Source: Talinum fruticosum | Taxonomy: Eukaryota > Streptophyta > Magnoliopsida > Caryophyllales > Talinaceae | Reading direction: 5' to 3' | Assembly: GCA_021018815.1 (NCBI GenBank) | Contig: JAITYX010000100.1 | Coordinates: 1,302,001 to 1,366,000, forward strand | Length of the DNA: 64,000 bases | In this document: piece by piece, positions 1 to 12,801 of the stretch | How the letters are laid out: each line of letters opens with the position of its first letter | Position numbering within the stretch: position 1 is the first letter of the stretch | Translations under genes and position numbers: made by a program | The notes under the pieces: generated by a model | Told to the model about the DNA's origin: nothing | What the model saw: only the letters and a program-made list of their open reading frames with translations | Database searches by the model: none

Positions 1-2094
1 GGTGTTTTAATGGCACAATAGTCAACTTCTTCCAAGACCCAAAAATGAAGGCTATTATCCATAGGTTTTTGCAATTTTTGAAATTTTTTGAGAAGTTGTC
101 AAATAATATTTTAACGAACCTAGTGATGATTCAATAAGTTCTTGGCTATTTTAGGTCCATTCTAAATCATTTCAATAGCATTGCACACCACCAAAACACT
201 AAAATCTTACTCATTCTTGACTACTTTCGGATGACCTTTTAATATTCAAAAGACAATGGCAACGTCATAAGTAATAATCATCAAGATCATCTAAATTTAT
301 AAAGAGAATATTGTTAACATCCCAAAGAATTTTAGAGGCGTAGTGGGCTACTCCTTCGAAGGCCTAATTTTTGTAATTTTTGGGAAAGTTTGGTAAAGTT
401 GTTAAATAATATCTTAATAAAACTTAGTCATAATTCATAAGGTTCCTAGCTATCGACATTAAAATTTTGCTCATTCTTGATAGCTTTGGGATCACTTCTA
501 AGATCTAAAAGACAATGGCGTTAGTAATCATCAAGATTATCTAAATTCATAATGAGGATATTGATAACGTCCGAAGGGGTTTTAGAGGCATAGTGGTCAG
601 CTCCTTTGAAGGCCCAAAAATGAAGGCTATTATCAATGGTTTTTGCAATTTTTGGGAAATTTTGGTAAGTAGTTAAATAATATCTTAACAAACCTAGTCA
701 TAATTCATAAGGTTCCTGGCTATCAACACTAAAATCTTGCTTATTCTGATCACTTTCTAAGATCGAAAGACAATGTAAACATCATTAATAGTAATCATAA
801 AGATCATCTAAATTCATAATGAGGATACTCACGTCTAAAGGGGTTTCAAAGGCGTAGTGGTCGGCTCCATCCAAGACCAAAAATGAAGGTTATCATCCAT
901 GGTTTTTGTAATTTTTGAGAATTTTTCGGAAAGTTGTGAAATAATATCCTAAGAAACCGAGTGATAATTCAAAAGGTTCTTGGCTATTTTAAGCCCATTC
1001 AAAATCATTTCAACATCATTGGACACCACTAAAACACTAAAATCCTGCTGATTCTTAAATGCGTTCGGATCACCTTCTAAGATTTAAAAGCGATATCAAA
1101 GTCATAAATAGTAATCATCAAGATCATCTAAATTCATAAAGAGAATAGTTTTAATGTCTCAAAAGGGGTTTCGGAGGCATTGTGATCAACTCTTCCAAGA
1201 CCCAAAAATGAAGGCTATTATCCATGGGTTTTTGCCATTTTTGGAAAATTTTCGGAAAGTTGTCAATTAATGTGTTAACAAACCTAGTGATATTTCGCAA
1301 GGTTCTTGACTATTTTAGGACCATTCTAAATCATTTCAACAACGTTGTACACGAGCAAAATACTAAAATCTTGCTCATTATTTGCTGTTTTCGAATCACC
1401 TTTTAAGATCGAAAACACAATGAGAACGTCATAAGTAATAATCACAAGATTATCTAAATTTATAAAGAGAATGCTCTTAACTTCGCAAGACATTTGAGAG
1501 GCATAGTGGTCAACTCCTTCCAAGGCCAAAAATTAAAGGCTATTATCCATGGTTTTTGCAATTTTTGGGAAATTTTCGGAAAATTGTCAAATAATATCTT
1601 AACAAACCTAGTGATAATTCAGGTTCTTGGCTATTTTAAGCTCATTCTAAATTGTTTCAACAACATTGCATACCACCAAAACATTAAAATCTTGCTCATT
1701 CTTGACTACTTTCGAATCATCGTATAAGATCCAAAATATAATGGCAACGTTATAAATAGTAATTATCAAGATCTTTTAAATTCATAAAGGGGATGCTTTT
1801 AACGTCCCAATGCGTTTCGGAGGCTTAGCGGTCAACTCATTCTAAGGCCTAAAATTGAAGGCTATTATCCATAGTTTTTTGCAATTTTTGGAAAATTTTT
1901 GAAAGTTGTAAAATAATATCTTAACAAATTTAGTAATAATTCAAAAAGGTTCTTGGCTATTTTATGACCATTCTAAATCATTTTAACACCATTGTACAAC
2001 CAAAACACTAAAATCTTGTTCATTCTTAAGTGCTCCGAGATATCTTCCGAGATCTAAGAAAGAATGGCAGTCATAAGTAGTAAATTAATTTAAA

Positions 2095-2235
2095 AAGCGC
2101 GCCTAGGCTCACAAAAGCCCAAAGCCCACCCCCTTGCGCATTGCAAAGGGTGAATCCCATCCCTTCTCCAAAAAGCCCTCCGACATCGATCTAAAAAGCC
2201 CTCGACCTCGGTCTCACCTCAATCAGGTCGCGTGC
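2095..2235. repeat. GC-rich segment inserted in the left array
   Basis: This block interrupts the AT-rich repeat units. It contains gcgcgcctaggctcac followed by aaagcccacccccttgcgc and two runs of aaaaagccctc. The same motifs return at 4219-4283 and 4346-4480, and a related GC-rich stretch sits at 4800-4885 and 18285-18375. It looks like a separate short interspersed repeat that invaded the array. I cannot assign it to a named family. Confidence 0.6.
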
Positions 2236-4197
2236 CTCCAAAATCTTGCTCATTCTTGACTCAGTTAGGATCACCTTCTAAGATCCAAAAGATAATTAAA
2301 CATCATTAGTAGTAATCATCAAGATCATATAAATTCACAAAGAAAATACTTTTAATGTTCGAAGGGGTTTCGGAGGCGTAGTGGTCGGCTCCTTCGAGAC
2401 CCAAAAATGAAGGTTATTATTCATCTTTTTTGCAATTTTTGGAAATTTTCGAAAAGTTGTCAAATAATATCCTAACAAACTACTGTGATAATTTAAAAGG
2501 TTCAATGCTATTTTAGGCCCATTCGAAATCATTTCAACATCATTTGACAAAAATCTTGCTTATTCATGAGTACTTTCGAGATCACCTTCAAAGATTCAAA
2601 AGCAATGACTAAGTCAAAAATTGTAATTGTTAAGATTATCTAAATTCATAAAGAGAATACTTTTAACGTCCCAAGGGGTTTTAGAGGCATAGTGGTCAAT
2701 TCTTCTAAGACATAAAAATGAAGGCTTATTATCCATGGGTTTTTGCCATTTTTGGGAAATTTTCGGAAAGTTGTCAAATATTATCTTAACAAATCTAGTG
2801 ATAATTCAAAAGGTTTTGCCTATTGTAGGCCCATTATAAATCATTTCAACAACATTGTACACCAACAAAACACAAATCATCTTGCTCATTTTTTACTCCT
2901 TTCGGACCACCTTTTAAGATCTAAAAGACTATGTAAACGTCATTAGTAGTAATCATCAAGATCATCTAAATTCATAAAGAAGACACTAGTAACGTCCGAA
3001 AGTGTTTTAGAGGCATAGTGGTCAGCTCCTTCCAAGACCCAAAAATGAAGGCTATGATCCATAACTTTTTGCAGGAAAGTTGTTAAATAATATCCTAACA
3101 AAATTCAGTGATAATTCAAAAGAACTATTTTAGGCCCATTCTAAATCATTTCAACATCATTACACACCACTAAAACACTAAAATCTTGTTCATCTTCAAA
3201 GATTCAGAAGCAATGACAAAGTCAACTTGTAATCATCAAAATCATCGAAATTCATAAAGAGAATACTTTTAATGCTCTAAGGGGTTTCGGAGGCATAGCG
3301 GCCAACTCTTCCAAGACCTAAAAATGAAGGCTTATTTATTATCCATGAGTTTTTGCCATTTTTGGGAAATATTCGGAAAGTTGTCAAATAATATATTAAC
3401 AAACCTAGTAAAAATTCAAAAGATTCTTGGCTATATTTGGCCCGTTCTAAATTATTTTAACAACATTGTACACCACCAAAACACTAAAATCTTGCTCATT
3501 CTTGGCTATTTTCGAATCACTTTTTAAGATCGAAAAGACAATGACAACGTCATAAATTGTAATTATGAAGATTATCTAAATTCATAAAGAGAATACTTTT
3601 AATGTCCTAAGGAGTTTCGGAGGCATAGTGGTCAACACCTTCCGAGGATTGAAAAATAAAGGCTTATTATCCACGAGTTTTTGCCATTTTTGGAAAATAT
3701 TCGGAAAGTTGTCAAATAATATCTTAACAAACCTAGTAAAAATTCAAAAGGATCTTGGCTATTTTAGGCCCATTCTAAATTATTTTAACAACATTGTACA
3801 CCACCAAAACACTAAATCTTGCTTATTCTTGGCCGTTTTGAATAACCATCTAAGATTGAAATGACAATGACAATGTCATAAGTAGTAATCATCAAGATTA
3901 TTTAAATTCATAAAGAAAATACTCTTAACGTCCCAAGAGGTTTGAGAGGTATAGTGGTCAACTCCTTTCGAGACCAAAAATGAAGGCTATTATCCATGTT
4001 TTTTTGTAGTTTTTCATAAATTTTCGGGAAGTTGTGAAATAATATCTTAACAAACCTAGTAATAATTCAAAAGGTTATTGGCTATTTTAACCCCATTCTA
4101 ATTCGTTTCAACACCATTGCACACCACCAAAACACTAAAATCTTCCTCATTCTTGACTACTTTCGGATCACCTTCTATGATTCAAAAGATAATGGCA

Positions 4198-4480
4198 ACG
4201 TCATAAGTAGTAACACTTTTCAGAAAAGCGCGACCGAGGTGCGCCTAGGCTCACGAAAGCCCAAAACCCACCCCCTTGCGCCATTCTTGACTACTTTTGG
4301 ATCACCTTCTATGATTCAAAAGATAATTGCAACGTCATAAGTAGTAGCTTTTTCAAAAAGCATGACCAAGGCGCCCTAGGCTCACGAAAGCCCAAAACCC
4401 ACCCCCTTGCGCCATGCAAGGGTGAAGCCTAGCCCTTCCTCCAAAAAGCCCTCCGACCTCGGTGTGCGCCTCAGCCAACA
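4198..4480. repeat. Two further copies of the GC-rich segment, as a ~130-bp direct duplication
   Basis: The stretch from gcaacgtcataagtagta through cccacccccttgcgccat occurs twice, starting near 4195 and 4329. Each copy joins the tail of an array unit to the GC-rich segment also seen at 2095-2235. The array ends here; no further array units are visible to the right. Confidence 0.6.
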
Positions 4481-4740
4481 CGCAATTGCGCGTTGCGTGT
4501 CTCAATGGGCTTTTTATGTTTTTTGCTATTTTCCTTTCTCCCCCTTCTCTTTCTTTTGTCTCGGTCGTTGTTAGTTGCACCCTTTTTTCAATTGGTGCCT
4601 TTCTTTTCTTTTTTTTGCTTGTTTTTCAGTGAAAATCGTACCGAATTTGTTGTGTTATCACAATCTAAGGCTCTTTGTGGTATTTTTCGTAGTTACAATG
4701 ATATCTAATTACTTATTTGATGTCATCATCTAGTATATTC
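4481..4740. other. T-rich spacer between left array and its flank
   Basis: Pyrimidine-rich sequence with long T and C runs and no supported gene. The matching position at the right array has no such spacer: there the flank joins the array directly near 18420. This stretch is therefore either an insertion on the left or a deletion on the right. Confidence 0.5.
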
Positions 4741-4885
4741 GACAAAAAATATTGCTTGGTAATGATTTTGAAGAATTTTTTTAGTAAGTGTGCCTCGTTC
4801 CAAAAAGCCCGTGCCTTCGTCTTGAAGCCCGCTCCCGGGCCCAGGACCCTTTGTGCTTTTGTGCGCCTTGAGCTTTTTTGACGGT
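4741..4885 (+). repeat. Inner flank of the left array, inverted match to 18270-18420
   Basis: Reading plus-strand here and minus-strand at 18420-18270 gives nearly the same text: aatattgcttggtaatgatt, then agtgtgcctcgttccaaaaa, then caggaccctttg and gcgccttgagct. Its presence at the inner edge of both arrays shows that each array plus flank behaves as one repeat family present in opposite orientations. Confidence 0.75.
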
Positions 4886-4889
4886 ATAT

Positions 4890-7560
4890 GACAAATCTTT
4901 ATTTCTTCTCAACCATAAAAATCAGTACCGGAGTAGTTTTCCATATCCTATGCTGCTATCATCGTGCTCTCTTCAATGTGAAACTTTCTAGAAATCTGCT
5001 ACATCTGTGCATATTTTTTCTTCTGTCAGCAATGAAATTAGCAGTTTGTTTCCATATTCTGTATTCTTATTTTTCATATGTATGAAATAATGTTTAAAAG
5101 TTGTGTTCTAGCGGAGATTTTGTAGAATTTTTGTTTTATGCCTTTAATAATTGCTTAAAAGGGATGCATTGATGCATCTAACCATCCTATTCTTTGCAAT
5201 TGGTGCATATTTCTCAAATTTTAGGCATTTGCGGATGCTTATTCTACTCTGGAAAACGAACTCTCTTGCCTTGCAACTGATGATGATGCAAATATGTGCC
5301 CACAGTACCAACTACTTCCAAAGATCATACCTAGCATCAGTCTTCCTCCATAAGGATTCTGGAATCTCATGGATCATCTTTTCTCTTAGTGGTATGCCAT
5401 TTGTGGAGCCCTAACCCTTTTATTATTGTCTTTTTCCTGAAATATGGTTCATGTAGTTTTTATTGAATTATAAAAGATTTTATTACGTGTCTCAATTTTG
5501 CAGACATGTTCCTTGAGTACTCAACTATTTCTCATTGTCGTCTGTTGTTTCTTTTATTTGCATTTGTTTTCACAGATTGTCGCTTAATACTTGTTATCAA
5601 GGTTCTAACAGATAGCTTCTTTGCTTTGTCAGGACAAGGCCATGTTCAGCCCCCTCCTCAAAGGACCTCATGAAAGACACACGGGTGACGGTATCTATGT
5701 TTGTATGGCTCTTCACATGCATGTTTGAATAGCCATTTAAACATGGTTCTACATCCCAGGTTTCCTCAGGTTTTTTCCTATTAAGCCCCCCTCCCCCAAC
5801 AAAAAAAAAAAGAATTTATCTGCATTTTTTGGTTTCTTTCCTTTTGGGATAGTTGATGTACTTGTTTAATTTAGTTCAAACAGTTGATGAAAGGTATTCT
5901 GGTAATTAGGCATTTTCCATGTACTGCCTATATGATAGACAAAGAGACTGGAGGAAGAATCATTAGAAGAAACAAATGTTGTAAAAACATTAGAAGATTC
6001 TGAACACCTCTGATCAGCGCCCAGATAAACCTTCAGTATGCATCTTTCAAGGGGCATTTTTGTTACATTTTGTTACCTTATCTAGATCTCAGCTTGTTGA
6101 ATTTCTCGTAGTTGATTATTTGATATCTTTGACTATTCAGGGTTTCAACGAGCGTGCTTCCCTTTTCTCCATCGAGATTGTAGAGTGGATATCTACCTGT
6201 TTTGACAACTTTAGTCCGTGAAACAAGAGCTAACCCTTCAGAAAATGTATATATTGGTGAGCTTATTACTGTCCCTCAGAAATTTTGTTGGGTACGTTAT
6301 AAATGATATTGTTGCAAATTGAACACTTGTCTTTTGTTGTTCATTTAATTATTTCTTCACTCCTTATTAAAGCCTGTGCCTCTCTTTTCCCTCCCAACAT
6401 ATCGACACCAGCAAATGAACAGAGAGGTAATAATCTGCAGAAAAAGATTTTCTGGCAGGCTTAATCATTATGTCGTGACAATTTTTTGCATTGTACAGAT
6501 GAACATCCTGTTTTTTCGGGAACCTCACAAGGTTGTTGAACATGTGGAAGATGTGGTGGCTTGTAGATATGTTGATTGGTTGCAGTTTCAGTTTCAGTTG
6601 TCTGAGGTCAAGTGCGTGGGAAGGTTATGGGGCCAGGCCACCAACCATGGATGGTAATGTTACTAATGTATCCATAACATTTATATGAGATTGTTCCTAC
6701 TTTTGATTAATCTTTTTGCTTTCCATCTTTGGGTAGGTCAAATGTTTTCCGTGGATGGCATTTTAGTGGTGACATATTTGCCTCCCCGCCCCCTGCACAG
6801 TGGCTATGCCTTTACTTACATTACATAAAAAAGAACACCACGACAAATTTTATGGTGGTACAAAAGGTAAATGTTGATGATCTCATGGCTTTTGTAATAA
6901 ACTGCATAATTTGGGAAGCAAACAACTACAATCCAGATTTGGGTGCCTTGGTTATATCAAAATCAAAGACTTTCAAACTCTTCCTTGAAGTAGGGGTCAA
7001 AATTCTGCATGTCCAAGTTTAGTTAAAAGCTGCATACTAGTGAATCTTCTACTGACCTTTTTGATTTTCCAATGGGTGCTGGCAAAGCAGCGGAGTCTGT
7101 CCAAGTTTAGTGATCTTTATATACTTTTGGTCTGTCATACAGTTGAGTGATCTGTTTATACTTTTGGTCTATCATTTTCATTGATGATAGTGTTTTTTTT
7201 ACTCACGCTTTGGGTTGATCATTCTGTATTGATGAGAATTTTCTTTCCCCTTGACTATAGGTTAGGATCGCACGGGCTTTTGGTTTATCATATGATTACG
7301 ATGAGCCTATATTGGATGTGAAAGTTTTTAATCAGAAACCTGGGAATGGAAGAGCATGAATGCTTCACGTATCCGCCTCTTTCCCCTGGGGCAATATCCT
7401 GGTGATCAACGCGTGATGTGATATCTTGTAATTTTTCTATATTTTTGTCATGTGTCACAGGCCCCGTGTTAGCGGAACCCATAATGGGAGGAGTTGTCAT
7501 GTGTTGAGACTTGGTTTATAGTTGTAGCATATCTTTGTTTCCTTTACATGAATCAATGTA
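4890..7560 (+). pseudogene. Decayed intron-rich gene remnant, family not recognised
   Basis: Several exon-like open blocks lie on the plus strand between T-rich, intron-like stretches. Near 5225-5390, after a ttttag acceptor-like site, the frame reads FADAYSTLENELSCLATDDD and continues to a stop near 5350. Near 6500-6655 a frame reads REPHKVVEHVEDVV and then VDWLQFQFQLSEVK; near 6737 it could continue as FRGWHFSGDIFASPPPAQW; near 7261 as IARAFGLSYDYDEPILDVK. The composition is protein-like, but the blocks do not join into one frame and I recognise no domain. The left edge abuts the array flank, so the gene may have been truncated there. It may equally be a fragment carried by a transposon. 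Confidence 0.35.
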
Positions 7561-8156
7561 TGCTCTCCAAGCCCTACATTTCTTTATTTATATTCAGTGT
7601 TTGCTTCTGAAAATTCTGCATTGTTTGGTTGTGTAGTCGTCTCTCTCTCTCTCGCCCCCCCACCCTCCCTAAGCTTCACTCAGCAACAGTCGCTATCATT
7701 ATTGACGGTAGTCTAATTTTAAGTGTTACCCCAATAGAATCCAACCAAATTTCTGAATCAAAACCAAAATTTTCCTACGATGGATTTAACTACCTCAACT
7801 CATAACAAAAAGAATAAGCTAAAGAAGAGCCACCAAATTCAATAGAGAGAACTCGGTCCCCAAAACATTTTCAGAGAAAACTACTCAGGGTTTTAAATTC
7901 AGCCCAAATTGGGAAGCTGCAAAGACTTGGAACAAAGCGTCTGGGTTGTGATCTAAAGACTAGGACAAAATATAAAACATTAGTGACTATCCTAAAGTCC
8001 CTGCAAGTACAACTTCCTGCCTTCTCCGACTCTCAGCCTATGTTATGAAAACCGGATTAGACAAACTGGTTTGACTGGTTCAACCAGGGCCCATTTCCCA
8101 AACCATCTAAGTGGGCTAAAAAGCCTCCCATAGTCTCAGCCAGATTGCTTCTCTTT
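7561..8156. other. Spacer and 3' region of the zinc-finger gene
   Basis: No open frame of note. It holds a short CT microsatellite followed by a C run near 7639-7672 and presumably the 3' untranslated region of the minus-strand gene that ends at 8157. I could not fix a polyadenylation site. Confidence 0.4.
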
Positions 8157-11100
8157 TTACGAAACAGTTGGCTCCTCTTTCGCAAGAACTCCCTCATTTT
8201 CAATTTCAACAGTGTTACTTTCTGATAACCCCTTAGTTGACTCATCTAAACATTTTCCATCATCCGATTTGTCATAGTTTGCCACCACTGTCTCAATTTT
8301 AGCATTATCTGCCACGTTTTGTTGCTCGGCTTTACTTTCAGTGATGCCATTCTCTGCTGGGAAAGCCACCCCTTGACTTTGAGGGTTTTGGGCGTTCATC
8401 AATCCAAATCCAGCTAATGGGGCAGCTACTAGCCCAGGCACTTGAGATTGAGCAAGCAAATAAGGAATCAACTGAATTAAAAGAGTCTGTGCATCATGAA
8501 TACCGTGTTGATTGAGGAGCTGTGTCAAAGTTGCCTGCACAGCTTGGGGATCTTGAAGGTTTTGCTGAGCGAGCATCATTGAAGCAAGGGCTTGAGCATC
8601 TTGGGGATCTTGTTGATAGGCTTGAGGAGGAATGACTGAAGCTGATAGAACATTTGGGATGGTGGGATAAAGTGCTTGAAGACCTTCTCCACATGCTTCT
8701 TTCTGGCCTTGGAATCGCTTAGCATTTGCAAGGTGCTTTTTCCCAGCTATGTGGCTCTCATAAACTACCTGAGACTCACATTTTACATTGCACAATTCAC
8801 AAATCAAAGGAAAACCTAGCTTAGGCTTTGGAGGTTCAACTGGTTTCCTTGATCCGTCATGAGCTCTCATAAACTTTCCACCACGTCCTCCTCTCATGCT
8901 GCGCTTAAGACCACCCCTACCATTAAACCGGTCTTTCCTCTTTTCAGATGGTGGTGCCCCAGAAGAAGGTTTAGCTATAAGATTCTCACCTTTTCCTGAT
9001 GCACCTTCAGCTTTAGTTTCTGCAGCAGCAGGCTCGGAACCAGAAGCCTCAGGTTTGTTTGAAGCAACATTTTCAGGATTAGACCCGGAAATTGGCATAT
9101 TTAGGTTCTTTGTCGCTTGTTGTCGGGTCAGATTCTGCAACTCTTCATGTACTTTCAAGTTCTTTTTATGTTTCTTGCCGTTCTTGTGCTGCTCTAGGAT
9201 TTCAAGGGTGTTACAGTCCACCTTGCAAAGTTCGCACCAAGCCTTCTGAGGAGGTGGCTTGCCTGGGACAGATGCAGTACGAGCAGAAGATCCAGGGGAT
9301 GGCTTCCCACGCCCACCACCCCTCCCTCTACCTTGCCGGCCAAAAGACCCACCCCCTCTCAGGGACTGAGTGCTCTGACTACCTTGATTACTGTATGTAG
9401 ACTGGCCTGGCTGCACAGATGGCATTTTAACAGCAATATAACGAACGAATGAAAGCAGTATAGGGAAGGTATTTTTAACAAAGAAATGCAGTACACGTGT
9501 AAAATGGCCCAGAGAAAAAGGAGGGAGGGTGCGTAAAATTCATGAAGCGTTGCATCGGACAGTCCACACTATCAAAATGTCCAGAAATATCGCATTCATA
9601 CAACAGCTACAATCCAGGATTCCAGAGTGCCAATCATATAACAACAAATAATAAAAAATCCTCAAAACTAGCAATGATTTCTGGATTTCTAGGAATCAGT
9701 TATCACTTATCACTATGATGTATGAGTTGGAAAGATTACATAAACCTCAAGAAAGCAATATGATTTACCTCTACTTTGGTTTAACGGACCTCAGAAGGGA
9801 AAAAAAAAGAGGAGTGACCTATTATCTAGCCCTCTTTGCAATTAGTTGTTTGCTAATCGTAATTGCATTCAATGTTAGCTGATAACCGCTCACATTAAGT
9901 GATCCTAGAAGTTGACTGAGTTGGCTATCGTCCAAAAGGTATTTGGTAAATGAAATTGTTTGGAAGTCTGACATGAAATATGAGGACATAAGAGTGATTT
10001 AGTCATAGATGATCCTTTGATCAGCGTTTGGAAGCTCACTAGCTGGAGTTGCTTTTGAAGAGAACCTTGCAAATAACAAATTAAACTCCAGATAGTTATA
10101 CTTCCAAAAAACAAATCCAGCTCTTTTTCTCAGCCTGTAACCATGTTCAGCCAAATTGGGAGTTTCACATTCTCCTCTCACCACATAATTCAATATATCC
10201 TCAAATTTCCAAGATTGATTGATACCTTGAACATTGTATGATATAATTCCGAACAGTAATCAAATTACGATACCCAAGAGAAGCCAAATCTTCCCAAGCT
10301 TTACAAACAGTCCTTCATGAAGTATGAAGAATAGAAAGGCCCATCATTGTCTCTGCATTATATGAGATAATATCCACTTCCTTCACCTATAATCAGACAG
10401 CATTGACCGACCAATTGGCATCTCTAGGAAATCTCGACTAGGTAACCCTCAGCAATTGCTCATGCTCACCTAAGGCACACCTTTCAATGTTAAAAAAATG
10501 ACTAGCATCATTTTCTGGGAACATAATTGTTAGAAATGCCATGAAAGAAATTATTTGCTTCCTTGACAGTGAGGCACATCCTGAAATGGTATCATCCGGG
10601 GCCATTCAGTCAAGCAGCAGAAAAATGGAGGCTGAGTCTTCATTATTGGCTGTTGTACATGAAAAGGTAAGCAAGAATGGATTTCAGAGGGCTGGAACAT
10701 AATAGAAAACCAGCAGGCCCACATGAACTCTAAAGTGACCAATGACTATCTAGTTCCCGTACTCATGATGTGGCGCCTACATCCAGCACCACACTGACAT
10801 ATTTAAAAAAATACAAACGACACAACTGCAAACAGTCCAGTGATCCTCTAGAGTTTTGTGGGCCAAGTTCCCCCATCTGCATCTTTATCTTCCAGTAATA
10901 ACTGAAAGATACGATGAAGTTTGTTATTAGTAATAGCGAACCCTACTTACTAATGATTTAATATGAAAGAATATCTTCATCCATGGCTTGTCACTATGGA
11001 ATTCTGCAATAGAAACAAGCAGCAGTAAGTAATTACTGAAACTAAATCTTCGCAATCCCATAGGTGTTCCGCTGAACTTGAAACTTTTATTAATTAGTGG

Positions 11101-12680
11101 TATATGCAATAAACTTTTCATCAATTTGTAACCATAATCCATGCTTCACATCAACTGTGAACTTCTTCCAACTTGACAATTTGTGTGTGCCACCAGAAAA
11201 ACATAGCAGACAGCCAGACAGCAAATTCTTGCAGAATTCAACCATGGAACGTGGAGTTGCCCAAGATCTGCTAGTTAAGGAAGGCAAGAACTTGCACGAA
11301 CAAATACATCAAGCTACTCAGGTCATCATCAGTTGACCATTAGATCGAATAAGATATAATACATTGAAGCCATCAAGTCATCAACCAACACCATGTTGAC
11401 ATATTGTACATCAGAAAGCCACATTCATCTCAAGACAGAAAAGCATATTAGCATATAAGTATACAGCAAAGTCCACGAAATTCACACCAGTGCGGTCAAC
11501 AAAACAAAACCAAACTAATGCCTCAGAATCCCGTCTAGCCGACAGGGCGAAGATATTGTTTTAGGTGGATATACACTGCATCTCAATTTCTCAGGTAATA
11601 AATTTAGGCTCAAATTGCAAAATTTAAATGCTTCTTCTCCTTCAAGACTGTTCTTTTGTTTCCAGCTACTAGGAGAACAGCATTTATTTATAGATTAAAC
11701 TAAGTGCCCTTTCCTTCTCCAGTTGTCTGGACACCAAAAATAGAGAACGAGAATGTGAAGTGCAAGTCATAATGTTAAGTGTATGATCGCATTACTTTGA
11801 AAAAGGCATAAATTTCTTTTCATGTTTGATCAAACACGACACTCAAGAATCTGAAGCTGGCATTTCTTGTAAAATGTAAGATCACAGTCAAATTAATTGT
11901 AAAGACAAGGAGTACTTAACACTTAAAATAGCATGGAATTCAGGCATTCAGCTCACACCGGCATTACTAACAATCTAAAACACACCAACACCTAGCGTAG
12001 GTCTCCCATCAATGAGTATACATTTTCCTCAATGAGCATCAATCAATGATTTTTTTTTAATTATAAGGATGCTATCAACCTTTTCAAACTTCTTGCAAAT
12101 CAACCCATGACATGAATATTACGTTAACAACTTAACATTCCCAACGGATTGGCCATATAAAGATCCACACCACAAAGATAAATCGCCACCCACAATCCCC
12201 AGAGCATAAAAACTGAATTCAAACATCAAAATCATAACTTCAACCCAATGAACAACGACCCACCCAAAAGAGAGAGAAAGAGAGGAGAAAACATCATACC
12301 AACATATTGCCTTGGGATGGTGGAGGCTGAGCAGCAGAAACCCCATGTTGGTAATACAAATTCTGGGTATCTTGGAAATGGGATTGTTGGGTCTCGGCTG
12401 GAATCGAAATCCCAGGTGGGTGAATCGAATTGGGATCGTTTTGGGTGTAATGGGTCGAATAGGAATTTGAATAATCTGGATAATAATAAGAGGAATAACC
12501 CTGTTGTTGTTGTTGCTGCTGCTGGGGCTGGTTGTAATGGTAGGCATAGTATGATTGCGTAGATTGGTCGTAGGATTGAAGTTTAGAAGGATAATATGAG
12601 AGAGAAACTGCCGTAGAGTTAGCATCATTGTAAGTTTGATATTGATAATGGTATTGTTGTTGGTGATGTTGAGCTTCCAT
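8157..12680 (-). CDS. Q/Y-rich protein with two U1/matrin-type C2H2 zinc fingers
   Basis: Two coding exons join in phase: 12680-12300 (127 codons) and 9410-8157 (417 codons plus stop), giving 544 aa. The donor is TTG/GTATGA and the acceptor tgtgcag/CCAGGC. Exon 1 encodes a low-complexity, prion-like Q/Y/S segment with a run of eight Gln. Exon 2 opens with an RG/GGR-rich stretch (about residues 147-162) and has two fingers of CxxC...HxxxKKH form: CELCKVDC...HKNGKKH (about 185-212) and CELCNVKC...HIAGKKH (about 331-353), with a second RGG patch between them. Such fingers are typical of dsRNA-binding or splicing-associated proteins (U1-C, ZFR/JAZ), so a nuclear RNA-binding role is likely but inferred. 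An in-exon ATG at 9425 is not the start: it lies just before the acceptor. Confidence 0.82.
9411..12299 (-). other. 2.9-kb intron of the zinc-finger gene
   Basis: Bounded by GT at 12299 and AG at 9411 on the minus strand. Its short open frames have no recognisable content, and I found no mobile element or RNA gene in it. Confidence 0.7.
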
Positions 12681-12764
12681 GGCTGGCTATGACTTATTTC
12701 CAGGCTTCAGGTTCTTCTTTCCCCCTAAAATTCTGCGCCTGAACAAGCAGAAGCCAGAAGGACA

Positions 12765-12767
<3 letters not shown>

Positions 12768-12798
<31 letters not shown>
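12768..12798. repeat. (GA)n microsatellite in the zinc-finger gene leader
   Basis: About 15 GA dinucleotides, CT on the gene strand, roughly 90-120 bp upstream of the ATG at 12680. CT-rich leaders near the transcription start are common in plants. SEC16 has a similar tract at 31082-31110. Confidence 0.85.

Positions 12799-12801
<3 letters not shown>

Larger units (their letters stand above)
1..4480 (+). repeat. Left tandem array of a ~325-bp repeat, about 13 degenerate units
   Basis: The phrase aaaaatgaaggctattatcc recurs, with small changes, near 43, 617, 880, 1203, 1527, 1848, 2402, 2713, 3041, 3320, 3650 and 3978, so most units are 310-330 bp and some are shortened. Each unit carries the same ordered landmarks: ggttttttgcaatttttgg, gttgtcaaataatatctt, aacctagtgataattcaaaagg, caccaccaaaacactaaaat and catcaagatcatctaaatt. 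Copies differ by many substitutions and small indels, so the array is old or has not been homogenised. The short open frames of 60-78 codons that recur here are the same stretch of the unit read again and again; I do not treat them as genes. The left edge lies outside the window. The same unit recurs in inverted orientation at 18421-23740. Confidence 0.9.

Noticed and set aside
1..4480. Tandem array considered as a CRISPR-like repeat-spacer array
   Set aside because: Units are ~325 bp, diverged along their whole length, with no short identical repeats separated by unique spacers, and the host is a plant.
8896..9400. Plus-strand open frames opposite the zinc-finger gene
   Set aside because: They are the reverse reading of exon 2, whose minus-strand frame has two zinc fingers and proper splice sites.
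12119..12628. 169-codon minus-strand frame overlapping the zinc-finger gene exon 1
   Set aside because: It is out of frame with the Q/Y-rich exon, overlaps its splice donor and intron, and has no recognisable content.
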